DNA from: Stigonema ocellatum SAG 48.90 = DSM 106950 | GTDB lineage: Bacteria > Cyanobacteriota > Cyanobacteriia > Cyanobacteriales > Nostocaceae | Direction of reading: 5' to 3' | DNA length: 64,000 nt | NCBI GenBank assembly: GCA_016903675.1 | Contig: JADQBA010000011.1 | Span: 50,917 to 114,916 of the forward strand | Shown: piece by piece, positions 45,616 to 54,503 of the stretch | How the letters are laid out: each line of letters opens with the position of its first letter | How positions within the stretch are numbered: position 1 is the stretch's first letter | The notes under the pieces: model-generated | The model's input: the letters and a program-made list of their open reading frames with translations, nothing else | Databases searched by the model: none | Told to the model about the DNA's origin: nothing | Program-made: the position numbers and the translations under genes

Positions 45616-45674
45616 AGAAACCCGGTTTCGTAGGGGCGTATTGCAATACGCCCCTACTACGAAACCGGGTTTCT
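45616..45674 (+). terminator. Long palindrome after ftsH
   Basis: AGAAACCCGGTTTCGTAG pairs with its inverse around a second perfect palindrome (GTAGGGGCGTATTGC, 45630-45657) and ends TTTCTTATTTT. The inner piece resembles repeats near 4672 and 46241. It could terminate ftsH. Confidence 0.6.
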
Positions 45675-45895
45675 TATTTTCGCAAAACCTACGCAGTATT
45701 GCATCCACCATACCCACCTGAAAAATATCTAAATTTTGGCGTTGCTGGATATTGCACGCCTACTTCTAAAATGCTAGGTTAATTGTGAGTGTAATAGCGT
45801 ATAGAAAAGTTCGACTCGCTATAACCCTACGGGGGTTGGCATTGAAGGTGAGTCGAGCAAAGCATTACTGGTGTACCCCCCTAGGAGTAAAAACT

Positions 45896-46048
45896 ATGAG
45901 TAAAAAATGGGCTGTCAAGCGAATTACCCTAAACCTGACAACAACTGAAGCCAACATGCTTGAGTCGTATTGTGACCAGACAGGCAGACCAATAACGGAT
46001 GTGATTCGAGAACTCATTCGAGGGCTGTCCGCGACTCCGTCGCGATAG
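45896..46048 (+). CDS. CopG/ribbon-helix-helix-like small protein
   Basis: This 50-residue protein begins MSKKWAVKRITLNLTTTEAN and contains GRPITDVIRELIRGL. A beta strand followed by two helices is typical of ribbon-helix-helix DNA-binding proteins. TAGGAG lies about 8 bp before the ATG at 45896; an upstream in-frame start at 45785 is less likely. It is paralogous to the gene at 46446. Confidence 0.72.
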   Translation: MSKKWAVKRITLNLTTTEANMLESYCDQTGRPITDVIRELIRGLSATPSR

Positions 46049-46445
46049 CTATCTGTTAAACCATAAACAACGAACAAATTCCTGGGGTGTTTTTCTGCCA
46101 CCGGTAATATCATGTCCGGTTAAAGACTTATTATTAAGACTGCACTCAAAGCAGAGGGGCAGGGGGAAACTCATTGAATGGTAACATAATTTTGCAAAAA
46201 TGAGTACCCTTGTATAGTTTTTACATCAATGAACCACACCGGTTGTAGGGGCGAACGGCTGTTCGCTACAATCGGTGTATTTACCTAAAAATGGCTGTAA
46301 GTAGCAGTTTTGAGCGCTGATTGCAAGAACGAAGATCACTTAAAAGTAATGATCGCGCTCATAGACCAAAGAGCAACAAAAATTTTAAATATTTATTGAG
46401 TTTATCCAAGACTTACTCCGAAATATCGCGACTGAGTATTACGAC
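46049..46445. other. Noncoding stretch between the two CopG-like genes
   Basis: It holds a TGTAGGGGCGAACGGCTGTT hairpin (46239-46270) and ATCATGTCCGGTTAA (46108-46122), which recurs near 12449 and 19805. No gene is seen. Confidence 0.5.
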
Positions 46446-46583
46446 ATGAGTAAAAAATTGATGAGCAAGTTCCTCAGCATTAACCTGCCATTAGATGAAG
46501 CGAAGATACTTGAAAAATATTGTCACCAGACAGGAAAAGCCGCAACAGATGTGATTCGAGAACTCATTCGAGCTTTGCCATGA
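46446..46583 (+). CDS. CopG/ribbon-helix-helix-like small protein, second copy
   Basis: A 45-residue frame: MSKKLMSKFLSINLPLDEAK, then GKAATDVIRELIRALP. It shares the SKK start and the TDVIRELIR helix with the protein at 45896-46048. It is too short for usual ORF cut-offs. The TGA lies directly before a TnpB-element remnant, so it may belong to that element. Confidence 0.65.
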   Translation: MSKKLMSKFLSINLPLDEAKILEKYCHQTGKAATDVIRELIRALP

Positions 46584-46860
46584 TGGGGCGCGATTGACGA
46601 CTCCCCATGCCTAAAGGCAAGGGGATTCTTTAAGAAGTTTTGCCATATTTCTTAAAGTTCCGACTGTCGGCAGAAAATTCAGAAGTATCAAAGAGGGACA
46701 GCTGAACAAACTGCCCGTAGGCATGGTTCCTGGACTCAACACACGCTCAGTATTGATAACTTCACAGGCGTGACTTTTCCGCCGTCCGCAGGTAGGGTCT
46801 TTACCTTGATTGTTAGTTTCAAATCCGTCTTTAGGTTCTCTTAAAGCGTAATTACGTCAA
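46584..46860 (-). mobile_element. Remnant of an IS200/IS605 TnpB element (right end)
   Basis: Read on the minus strand, the lower end has the hairpin CCCCTTGCCTTTAGGCATGG typical of the 3' end of TnpB guide-RNA scaffolds. Upstream of it lies a broken frame with GGKVTPVKLSILSVC, reminiscent of the extreme C-terminus of cyanobacterial TnpB. The catalytic part is missing. Confidence 0.45.
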
Positions 46861-46903
46861 AATCTTTCCCCACTCCCCACTCCCTACTCCCTACTCCCTA
46901 CCT

Positions 46904-48217
46904 TCACCTGAACTGAACTTCATCCACTGCCTTGGGAACCCCAGCACTCAACACCTCATTTCCTATCGGTGTCACCAAGACATCATCCTCAATGCGAATG
47001 CCAATGCCGACCCAACGTGGGTCAGTTTCTGGCTGGTCTTCTGCTAGCTTGGTATCTGGCACAATATAAAGTCCAGGTTCTACCGTCAGCACTTGATTTG
47101 GTTGTAATATCTGCGGTTTATCCTCGCCGTGTTGGTAAACGCCGACATCGTGGACATCCAAGCCTAGCCAATGACCAGTGCGGTGCATATAATATGGTTT
47201 ATATTTCTCGAACTCGATTAACTTGTCAATTTCACCTTTGAGGATGCCGAGTTCCACTAAGCCTTCGGTAAGGACGCGTACTGCTGTATCATGAATTTGC
47301 TTGTAGGGGTTTCCTGGTTGCACTTGGGCGATCGCTTGTTTCTGTGCCTCTAAGACAATCTCATACAGCGTCTTTTGTTCAGGCGTAAACTTGCCGCCTA
47401 CCGGAAATGTCCGGGTAATATCAGAATTGTAATAACCATAGGCACAACCAGCATCAATCAGCAGCAAGTCTTGATCCTGCATCTGCCGATGATTTTCGAT
47501 GTAGTGTAGTATACACGAATTGACTCCAGAAGCTACAATTGTGGGATAAGCGGGTCCCATTGCGCCTCTGCTGCGAAAGATGTATTCCATTTCTGCCTGA
47601 ACTTCATACTCGTAACGCCCTGGTTTCGTAAATTTCATTGCGTGATTGTGCGCTTCAACTGCAATATTAACAGCTTGCCGCATCAACTCCAATTCTGCTT
47701 GACTTTTAACAATTCTTATGCTATGTAAAATTGGACCAGTATCTTCAATGGCAATTGGTCCTGTACCCCTTTTGGGATAGGTTCTCATCAAGCTTTGCCA
47801 ATGGTTGAGGATTTGGTCATTAAAAGCGCGATCGCGCCCTAGGTGGTAATAAATGCGATCGGCCTTTTCCAAATACTGGGGTATTTTTTCATCAAGTTCT
47901 GCTATCGGGTAAGCTTCATCTGCACCGTACTCAAGTTTTGCGGCTTCCACGCCACAGCGATAACCACTCCAGACTTCCTTTTCCCGTTCCTTTGGTTGCA
48001 CAAACAGCACAAACCGATGTTCTGGGTGATGTGGTGCTAAGAGCGCAACTGCTTGCGGTTCGTTAAACCCAGTCAGATAAAAGAAATCGCTGTCTTGGCG
48101 AAAGGTATATTCGACATCGTTATGCATGACTGCTGTTGGTGCGCTACGAAAGATTGCTATACCATTACCAATTTTTGACATCAACTGCTCACGACGCTGC
48201 CGATATTCTGCTTGCAT
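46904..48217 (-). CDS. pepP: Xaa-Pro aminopeptidase (aminopeptidase P)
   Basis: This pita-bread-fold metalloprotease cuts an N-terminal residue before proline. The N-terminal domain has YTFRQDSDFFYLTGFNEPQA. The metal ligands are visible in LLIDAGCAYGYYNSDITRTF (two Asp), YMHRTGHWLGLDVHDVG (His), LTVEPGLYI (Glu) and GIRIEDDVLVT (Glu). Length is 437 residues, normal. ATG 48217 is the start. The gene's 3' end is followed within 10 bp by C-rich heptamers. Confidence 0.93.
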   Translation of the reverse strand: MQAEYRQRREQLMSKIGNGIAIFRSAPTAVMHNDVEYTFRQDSDFFYLTGFNEPQAVALLAPHHPEHRFVLFVQPKEREKEVWSGYRCGVEAAKLEYGADEAYPIAELDEKIPQYLEKADRIYYHLGRDRAFNDQILNHWQSLMRTYPKRGTGPIAIEDTGPILHSIRIVKSQAELELMRQAVNIAVEAHNHAMKFTKPGRYEYEVQAEMEYIFRSRGAMGPAYPTIVASGVNSCILHYIENHRQMQDQDLLLIDAGCAYGYYNSDITRTFPVGGKFTPEQKTLYEIVLEAQKQAIAQVQPGNPYKQIHDTAVRVLTEGLVELGILKGEIDKLIEFEKYKPYYMHRTGHWLGLDVHDVGVYQHGEDKPQILQPNQVLTVEPGLYIVPDTKLAEDQPETDPRWVGIGIRIEDDVLVTPIGNEVLSAGVPKAVDEVQFR

Positions 48218-48451
48218 AATTCTTTACTGTTGTTTTCTCACATATTTCATTTTCCTATTATGCAACGCCTGTCAACGACTCTGTTCCTGAGTTATTTTAA
48301 ACTCCAGTTATGAATTATGAATTATGAATGATGAATTATGAAATTCATGCAAATTCATCATTCATAATTTCCTAGTCCCCATTAACTCAACTGAAAAGCT
48401 CCAATATCAGCTTGCGCATCTCGTGGGGTTACCCGACCAAGAACAGTTTGT

Positions 48452-48799
48452 TTAGTGCCCAATCGCCTGCCTGCGAGAATAAATTTCTTCTAGAAGTAAA
48501 TCCCGTAGTTCGTTAGCGATATCATCAGGTGGATTACCTGCAAGCGCCCGTCCAATCAACTTTTCAGCCTCTCGCAATTCTGAACATTCTACAGCAAGCG
48601 TTGCGGCACTGCGATGGAGAACGGATCTAGTCGGCTCAAGGTCAAATAAGTCTGCTACTAGGTCTGCGGCAGCTCGCTCTTGAGAAAAGGCTGCTTTGGT
48701 TAACTCCAAAGCGACGGAGGTATCACCCCTTTGGCGGGCTAAGAAAGCTTGGTCAACAAGTTCCATTGCTTCTCGATGAAGAATTTCTACGTCTTGCAT
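48452..48799 (-). CDS. Helical TPR-like hypothetical protein
   Basis: 115 residues, helical, with alternating Ala/Leu/Glu (HREAMELVDQAFLARQRGD, ECSELREAEKLIGRALAGNP), resembling a short tetratricopeptide-like scaffold. The start overlaps the end of the upstream gene by 13 bp. The function is unknown; it is probably made together with its neighbour at 48787-49365. Confidence 0.65.
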   Translation of the reverse strand: MQDVEILHREAMELVDQAFLARQRGDTSVALELTKAAFSQERAAADLVADLFDLEPTRSVLHRSAATLAVECSELREAEKLIGRALAGNPPDDIANELRDLLLEEIYSRRQAIGH

Positions 48800-49365
48800 T
48801 TTTCAACTACACGGGTACGCGGTGTGCCAAATTCGACAACGCAGACGTAGCCTGGAGTAGAAGGTTCCGAGGGGCTAATCTGTTCTAGTTTCATTTTAAC
48901 TCTAGATTTAATAATGCTTCCAGAGCCTCTACGAATCCCTGAAACTTCCAGGCGAGCTTTTCTTTGAAATAAAGAATTTGGATCATCAATAGAACCCAAC
49001 CAGAAGTCAAAGCCAAAACTGGTACCTTTAATAGAGCGCTCAATCACTGTTAGACCAGTCAGATAAGGCATAAGGAGTGCTGCAATGCCATATGCCCCAT
49101 ACTCAGTAGCAACTTCTTGGTCGGCATTAAAGCGGCGTACAGTCTCATTAATCGGATTCCATTGCAGTTCGACTTGAGTTTCTTGTATGCCATCGACTAG
49201 AAGATTAACAAGATTTGGATGATTTTGGTCATCCAGGCAAACTGCGGCTGCATCTTGGCAAGTAGCTCCAAAAGTTAGCGACCATCCAGGTCGTTCAGGC
49301 TTCGATTGAGAAAGTGAGTCAAGGTATAAAAGCTTTGGTATATTATCTACCATTGATAATTTCAA
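48787..49365 (-). CDS. Hypothetical protein partnered with the TPR-like gene
   Basis: A 192-residue soluble protein with VNLLVDGIQETQVELQWN and EYGAYGIAALLMPYLTGLTV; no family recognised by me. Mixed alpha/beta composition without a signal peptide. It overlaps the downstream gene, so the two form a coupled pair. An internal ATG five codons in is an alternative start. Confidence 0.65.
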   Translation of the reverse strand: MKLSMVDNIPKLLYLDSLSQSKPERPGWSLTFGATCQDAAAVCLDDQNHPNLVNLLVDGIQETQVELQWNPINETVRRFNADQEVATEYGAYGIAALLMPYLTGLTVIERSIKGTSFGFDFWLGSIDDPNSLFQRKARLEVSGIRRGSGSIIKSRVKMKLEQISPSEPSTPGYVCVVEFGTPRTRVVEKCKT

Positions 49366-49453
49366 CTTCTTCAGCTTTCTTATACTAGAGTAAAAATTGG
49401 GGCATTTGCTGTACTAACCAAATCAATACTCCTCTACTGAATGCTGCTAATAC

Positions 49454-49581
49454 TATAGGAATCCTAAATCATTTGTGAAAAATCTTAAGTGGTGTAGGGT
49501 GATCGCTGCCCACCAAAACCTGGATATGGTGGGCAGTGCCCACCCTACGTGTATTTCAAAAATCTGCGGAGGAATTCTATA
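49454..49581. mobile_element. 128-bp MITE, copy A
   Basis: The ends are TATAGGAATCCTA and GGAATTCTATA, imperfect inverse repeats; the centre has a GGTGGGCAGTGCCCACC palindrome. Copy B at 54303-54430 has exactly the same length. The right end lies inside a CBS-domain gene remnant. Confidence 0.7.
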
Positions 49582-49705
49582 GCAAGAACATCAGACGCTG
49601 CAACAACACCTTTAAATTTCTCTTCGTCATCAACCACAGCAACCGTCCGTCCTTGTTGGTAGAGGTGAAAAATATTTTCTAGGCTAGTTCGTGTTCGATA
49701 CCCCG
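49582..49705 (-). pseudogene. CBS-domain fragment cut by a MITE
   Basis: The minus strand reads LENIFHLYQQGRTVAVVDD then FKGVVAASDVLA, the second half of a CBS domain. It runs into the MITE at 49581 and then stops; upstream a stop codon lies only a few codons before. No start is present. Confidence 0.6.
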
Positions 49706-49794
49706 TTTTTTAGGTCTTGTTGAGAATGGTGCAATATCTGAGCCTCTAACTATCGCGCGGGGCGCAATCCCAACATATAAAAGAAACACATTTT

Positions 49795-49830
49795 TCCCCC
49801 ACTCCCCACTCCCTACTCCCCACTCCCCGT
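49795..49830. repeat. Short C-rich STRR tract
   Basis: About five CCCCACT/CCCTACT heptamers lie upstream of the acyltransferase gene. The minus-strand frame spanning it is judged spurious. Confidence 0.75.
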
Positions 49831-50043
49831 GTTTCTTAAGAGTATTGCCAATTTGGCAACACATATAGGTAGAAATCAATTTTAATATTTCTTTATAAGT
49901 TGAATCCTCTGATACCAAGATTATACTTTCTTCGCCCCCTGTAGACCCCCCAAAATGAGGGAGACTACCACGGGCTTTGGGCAAAATATAGGAAATTTTC
50001 ACACAAAATCAGTTTTATTTGTTGAAAAGCAACTTACAAATCA

Positions 50044-51324
50044 ATGCAAAAATCAATACCATACTCGGCTTGCCAAAAAAACTTAATTAAATATAACCAT
50101 TTAGATGCTCTACTTGCTCTCCGGGGATTAGCTTGTTTAATGGTAGTCATTATTCATTGTAATCCTCCTAGAAATTCAATTATATATAAAGGTTATGACC
50201 TGAGTTGGTTAACATTTAGTCATGGAGCAGTAGCAGTTTGGATTTTCTTTTGTCTATCCGGCTATTTAATGGCAAAAGCCTTTTATACTGAGCGATACAC
50301 TGCCGATGTGCCAGGAGTTATAAACTTTTGGCGTAACCGTGCTATCAGAATTTTTCCACTTTACTATTTTGCTGTAGTTATTTTATCTATATTTGTTTAT
50401 CCTGATGTCCTAAAAATTGAAAATTGGGGATATTTGATTCGAGTATGTACTTTCACTTATCATCCTCACATAAACTTTCAACATATAGCTTTTAATGAGG
50501 TTTTCTGGTCCCTTTCAACAGAAATACAATTTTATATCCTTGTTCCTTTCATCTTCAATTTTCTCCGTTATCGTTTAGTAAGCCAAAAACAGGTTGTCCT
50601 AGTCTCTGTGTTCATTATTTTTGTAACTCTCATTCTGAAATGTATATTTTGGTTAAGTTTCCGAAATGAAATGACTGAGCATATGGAATATGCATTTAAA
50701 TATTGGTATACTCCTCTGAGTAATAGTCTTGACTTATTTTTATGTGGTTTTTTTGTTAATGCATTTATTAAGTATCAAAAGCCAAAGCTTGAAAAATCAG
50801 AAATTATAAGTAACGCTTGGAAGCCTAATATTTTGCCAAAAGGAACTACAAAATATCTGGCTGTTATTTTGTTAATTTTACTTTATCTATTTACCGCACA
50901 GCACTTATACCACCAAGAACTATGGGGACTACCTAGCCGTCCAAGCGGTTGGAGAACATCTACAACAATTTTTATTTTCCAGCCATTGACAGCAATAATT
51001 ATATCGTTTTTTATATTCGCCTTTGAGTCAGATGTGTATCATGATTTTACCAGGAACGAGAAGTTATCATTTGGCTCTATTCTGAGAAATCCCTTAAGAA
51101 TTTTAGAAGTACTTGGTAACTTATCCTACGGCGTATACATCTGGCATATGCCAATTATTAGCAAAATTCTGACTATATTTACCTCCAACATTCCTATTGA
51201 AGCTTTTTATACTAGATTAACAGCAACACTACTTTTATCGATTACGCTTGCAGTTGTTACCTACTATCTGGTCGAGCTTCCTGCTACTCGGTGGAAAATT
51301 TACCCAAAAAATTATGAATTATGA
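50044..51324 (+). CDS. Acyltransferase family 3 membrane protein
   Basis: This 426-residue protein has about ten hydrophobic segments. The OafA/YrhL-type signature is clear: LDALLALRGLACLMVVIIHC near the start with the catalytic His in a VVIIH context, then FCLSGYLMAKAFY, FWRNRAIRIFPLYYFAV and FWSLSTEIQFYILVPF. Such enzymes move acyl groups onto exported sugars or lipids. The stop codon falls in an ATTATGAATT repeat. Confidence 0.87.
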   Translation: MQKSIPYSACQKNLIKYNHLDALLALRGLACLMVVIIHCNPPRNSIIYKGYDLSWLTFSHGAVAVWIFFCLSGYLMAKAFYTERYTADVPGVINFWRNRAIRIFPLYYFAVVILSIFVYPDVLKIENWGYLIRVCTFTYHPHINFQHIAFNEVFWSLSTEIQFYILVPFIFNFLRYRLVSQKQVVLVSVFIIFVTLILKCIFWLSFRNEMTEHMEYAFKYWYTPLSNSLDLFLCGFFVNAFIKYQKPKLEKSEIISNAWKPNILPKGTTKYLAVILLILLYLFTAQHLYHQELWGLPSRPSGWRTSTTIFIFQPLTAIIISFFIFAFESDVYHDFTRNEKLSFGSILRNPLRILEVLGNLSYGVYIWHMPIISKILTIFTSNIPIEAFYTRLTATLLLSITLAVVTYYLVELPATRWKIYPKNYEL

Positions 51325-51363
51325 AGGTTTTGTTCATAATTCATAATTCATAATTCATAATTT
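51310..51363. repeat. ATTATGAATT/AATTCATAAT repeats holding two convergent stop codons
   Basis: About five units of the TTCATAATT type. The acyltransferase (plus) and the gene at 51355-51786 (minus) both end on a TGA provided by this repeat. Confidence 0.8.
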
Positions 51364-51786
51364 CTTGTTGGGTCTGCGGATTCTTGAAGACATTTGCGAT
51401 CGCTCGTAGTCAGAACATGTTTGACTTTGCGAACCATATGGATGCATCGCGCATATAAACGTGGTTCCGTTATAGACAACGCCATGATAATTTCGGCATC
51501 CCTTGCATGGGAAAGGAACATCAGGAGTTGGATCTTTCCCGATGCTTTCCCCAATCAAAATCGAGACTTGCATCAATAATAATCCGAAGCCAAAACCAGT
51601 AGCCCCAGTAGCAATACAGAAAACCGCTATTTTTTCTGATATGAGAGGTTGATAGTTAAGCAGCTTTTGTATTTCAAGAATTCCTCGGACTATTATTCCC
51701 AAGGACAATGTGGGTGTTCCAAATATCAATGAACTAATTGAGCTAAGGGTAAGGACATCTTCGAGAATAAATTTATTTATTTTCAT
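51355..51786 (-). CDS. Small membrane protein with C-terminal Cys-rich motif
   Basis: 143 residues: two hydrophobic segments (about 18-38 and 52-82), then a soluble tail with CKGCRNYHGVVYNGTTFICA and a later CSDYE. The four cysteines in Cx2C and C-x-C-like spacing suggest a metal site or disulfides. Similar tails (CxxCxxYHG with CxMHPYG) are known in cyanobacterial hypothetical proteins. The function is unknown. Confidence 0.68.
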   Translation of the reverse strand: MKINKFILEDVLTLSSISSLIFGTPTLSLGIIVRGILEIQKLLNYQPLISEKIAVFCIATGATGFGFGLLLMQVSILIGESIGKDPTPDVPFPCKGCRNYHGVVYNGTTFICAMHPYGSQSQTCSDYERSQMSSRIRRPNKKL

Positions 51787-52560
51787 GACATTCTCTTAGT
51801 CAAACTTTGCTTGAAGTGAGTAAGTTGGCGTGAATAAACACAACTTTCTCTTAGGGCTGAGTAGGGGTGCAAGGCCGCAGCGCACGTACGGCTTGAAGCA
51901 TCAAAACAATTGTTTACATAGTTAAGTTTATCTGCGCCAAGCTACTGAGGTAAGAACTACGGGAGTGGGGATAGCCTGGGGTTTTAACCCCAGGAGGGAG
52001 TGGGGAAAAAATGTGTTTCTTTGATATGTTGCTAGTGGGAGGCTGACATCTTGCACTAAAGTGTTAATCCTGTTCTTGATTCTTTTTAGAAAAACATAGA
52101 AAACGCCCTATGGCGATCGCAATTTTTTGCATCAGGAAACACCGCCAAGCGCCAATCTTGATAAATTTTTGCGTTACACACCAATACGCTTGCTGATAAG
52201 CACCAGCCCACAAACCCGTTCAATAAGTGCGGAATGCGGTTTTTTTCCCTAGCTAACCTTAACTGAACTCTATTGGGTTACAGACACCATGTTAACACAA
52301 CCGACAAGATAGATAGTTTCTTCATGAAAAAAAACTCAAGAGTTAAGAAATGTTATTCAAGAACACTTAACTTCCTCAAATATATCTAATTTCAATTTTA
52401 TTTTAAAAAAAATAAATTAAACACTGTAAATGTTAGTGGATAACTTTTTAAAATTTTATAAAAAAATAATTAAGAGACTATAGATGTTCTCATATAACAC
52501 TTGAAATCTTTTGGCAAAAGAAGTTAAAAGTTTTATGAAGATGCACACAAAATAAAAACA
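51787..52560. other. Noncoding stretch
   Basis: A/T-rich before the FG-GAP gene, with long A and T runs (52390-52520). A single GGGGTTTTAACCCC palindrome lies near 51978. I see no gene. Confidence 0.5.
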
Positions 52561-53832
52561 ATGTTCTCATCTGCAAACTCCTCCATATTTTCCACAGGCT
52601 CTACAAGCTATAGTGGATTACAACCTCTCCAAATCTCAAATACTGTTGTCAAACCCCTTGATGATTTAAATACTTCTTGGCGTCAGGGGAGTTCCTCATC
52701 ATTACTGCTAAATGATTTCAATCCTTCAGGGAACATAGAGAGTTCCTCAGCACTACAATATCAATCGTTGGCAACGCCACAATTTCAGGCAGCAGCTAAT
52801 CCCAATCCCTTTCTCCGTAGTCCGGCAATTTTTCCCGATTTCAACGGTGATGGCAAGACAGACAAAATCTGGCATAATACTCAAACGGGTGAGAACGCCA
52901 TTTGGCTGATGGATGGCACAAAAGTTTCCTCAGCTGCAACTCTTCCCAAACTTGGTCCAGAGTGGGATTTTAGGATTGCTGATTTCAACGGTGATGGCAA
53001 GACTGACGTCCTCTTGCGTAATACGAAAACGGGTGAGAACTCAGTTTTGCTGATGGATGGCACAAAAATTGCCTCTCAGGCTGTGCTGCCAACACTTGAC
53101 ACTGCTTGGACACCCAGCATTGGCAATTTCAACGGCAGTCTCAATACCGACATCTTTTGGCGTAATACAAAAACGGGTGAGAACGCCCTTTGGTTGATGA
53201 ACGGTACGAAAGCGACCGGGGTTTCGCTGCCAACACTTGACCCGAACTGGACATCCAGCATTGGCAGTTTTAAGGGCAACGGCACCAGCGACATCCTTTG
53301 GCGCAATCAGAGTACAGGTCAGAATGCCATCTGGTTGGTGAATAATGGGAAAGCGACTGGGGTTTCGCTGCCAACAGTTGGCACATCCTGGACACCTACC
53401 ATTGCCGATTTTAATGGCGGTTTGACCAGCGACATCCTGTGGCGCAATAAAGACACGGGTGAGAACAAAGTGTGGCTTATGAATGGCACTACTCCCAATG
53501 AGTCTGCTTTACCAACACTTGGCGCAGCCTGGAAAGCGAACATTAGCGATTTCAATGGCGATGGCAAGACCGATGTTCTCTGGCACAATACTCAAACCGG
53601 TGAGAACACCGTTTGGCTGATGAATGGTGGGACAGTGACTAGTGCCACTGCTTTACCAACACTTGGCACAAGCTGGCAGCCTAGCTTTGGCGATTTTAAT
53701 GGCGATGGCAAGACCGATGTCTTCTGGCGCAATTATGACACAGGTGAGAACACCATTTGGACGATGGATGGCTCAAAAGTGACCAGTACGACTTCTGCGC
53801 CGCAACTTTCTAAGGAGTGGTATACCTTGTAA
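52561..53832 (+). CDS. FG-GAP/VCBS repeat beta-propeller protein (first of pair)
   Basis: After about 95 low-complexity residues come seven to eight repeats of about 44 residues of the form DFNGDGKTDVLWHNTQTGEN and WLMNGT. The DxNxDGxxD loops are calcium-binding, as in integrin-like propellers. No classical signal peptide is seen. It is paralogous to the gene at 54504. A surface or cell-wall-adhesion role is inferred from the family. Confidence 0.82.
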   Translation: MFSSANSSIFSTGSTSYSGLQPLQISNTVVKPLDDLNTSWRQGSSSSLLLNDFNPSGNIESSSALQYQSLATPQFQAAANPNPFLRSPAIFPDFNGDGKTDKIWHNTQTGENAIWLMDGTKVSSAATLPKLGPEWDFRIADFNGDGKTDVLLRNTKTGENSVLLMDGTKIASQAVLPTLDTAWTPSIGNFNGSLNTDIFWRNTKTGENALWLMNGTKATGVSLPTLDPNWTSSIGSFKGNGTSDILWRNQSTGQNAIWLVNNGKATGVSLPTVGTSWTPTIADFNGGLTSDILWRNKDTGENKVWLMNGTTPNESALPTLGAAWKANISDFNGDGKTDVLWHNTQTGENTVWLMNGGTVTSATALPTLGTSWQPSFGDFNGDGKTDVFWRNYDTGENTIWTMDGSKVTSTTSAPQLSKEWYTL

Positions 53833-54073
53833 AAGGTAAGCTCATCCAACTACGATGAAGCGGTTGGATTTTGCGTGATTAATCATTTGTTTTAGTAATG
53901 ACCAATGATATCAAATCAGGATGATTACACATAGTTAGGACTGACACACAAGACTTGGAGACGCGGGGAGTTTTTCCGCATGTCTAATTAGACGGATTTG
54001 ATACGACGCCATTAGTGCGGCTTTCATCCCATGAGTAGGGTTTGAATGCCGCTTTTTTGTTAGTTTTAGGATT

Positions 54074-54203
54074 GTTTGTAGTTGCGCTTGGGCGCATAAA
54101 AACACGATTCTATGCGCTGAAGCGCAACTACAAACTAAGATGTGTCTACAGGGCATAAAAACACGATTTTATGCGCTGAAGCGCAACTACAAACTAAGAT
54201 GTG
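54074..54203. repeat. Nested hairpin with GTTTGTAGTTGCGCT arms, partly duplicated
   Basis: The arms at 54074-54088 and 54121-54135 are perfectly inverse. The stretch GCATAAAAACACGATT to AGATGTG is repeated about 61 bp later (ends near 54203) with one base change. Confidence 0.7.
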
Positions 54204-54302
54204 AAATATTGATTTGTGGGTTTTCAATATATCAAAAAAAATGTGAATTTGACTACATTTGTTAATAATAAAATGATGTTTATACAAAAAATAAAAAACT
54301 GG

Positions 54303-54430
54303 TATAGGAATCCTAAATCATTTGTGAAAAATCTTAAGTACTGTAGGTGGGGCTATGCCCTACAAAACCACAGACATGGTGGGCAGTGCCCACCCTACGT
54401 GTGTTTCAAAAATCAAATAGGAATCCTATA
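54303..54430. mobile_element. 128-bp MITE, copy B
   Basis: It starts TATAGGAATCCTAAATCATT, the same start as copy A, and ends AGGAATCCTATA. The middle differs (a GGTGGGGCTATGCCC stretch), while GGTGGGCAGTGCCCACC is kept. Confidence 0.72.
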
Positions 54431-54503
54431 TATGTTATTATTTAACAGAAGATTTAAAAAAAACAGTTAAAAATTTGATGAACACGAGTGATAAACAAAA
54501 ATC

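Noticed and set aside
49679..50002. 107-codon minus-strand frame
   Set aside because: Contains a translated STRR tract and ends in the CBS remnant; no coherent domain.
54216..54470. 84-codon plus-strand frame
   Set aside because: Mostly covers the 128-bp MITE copy B; no protein-like features.
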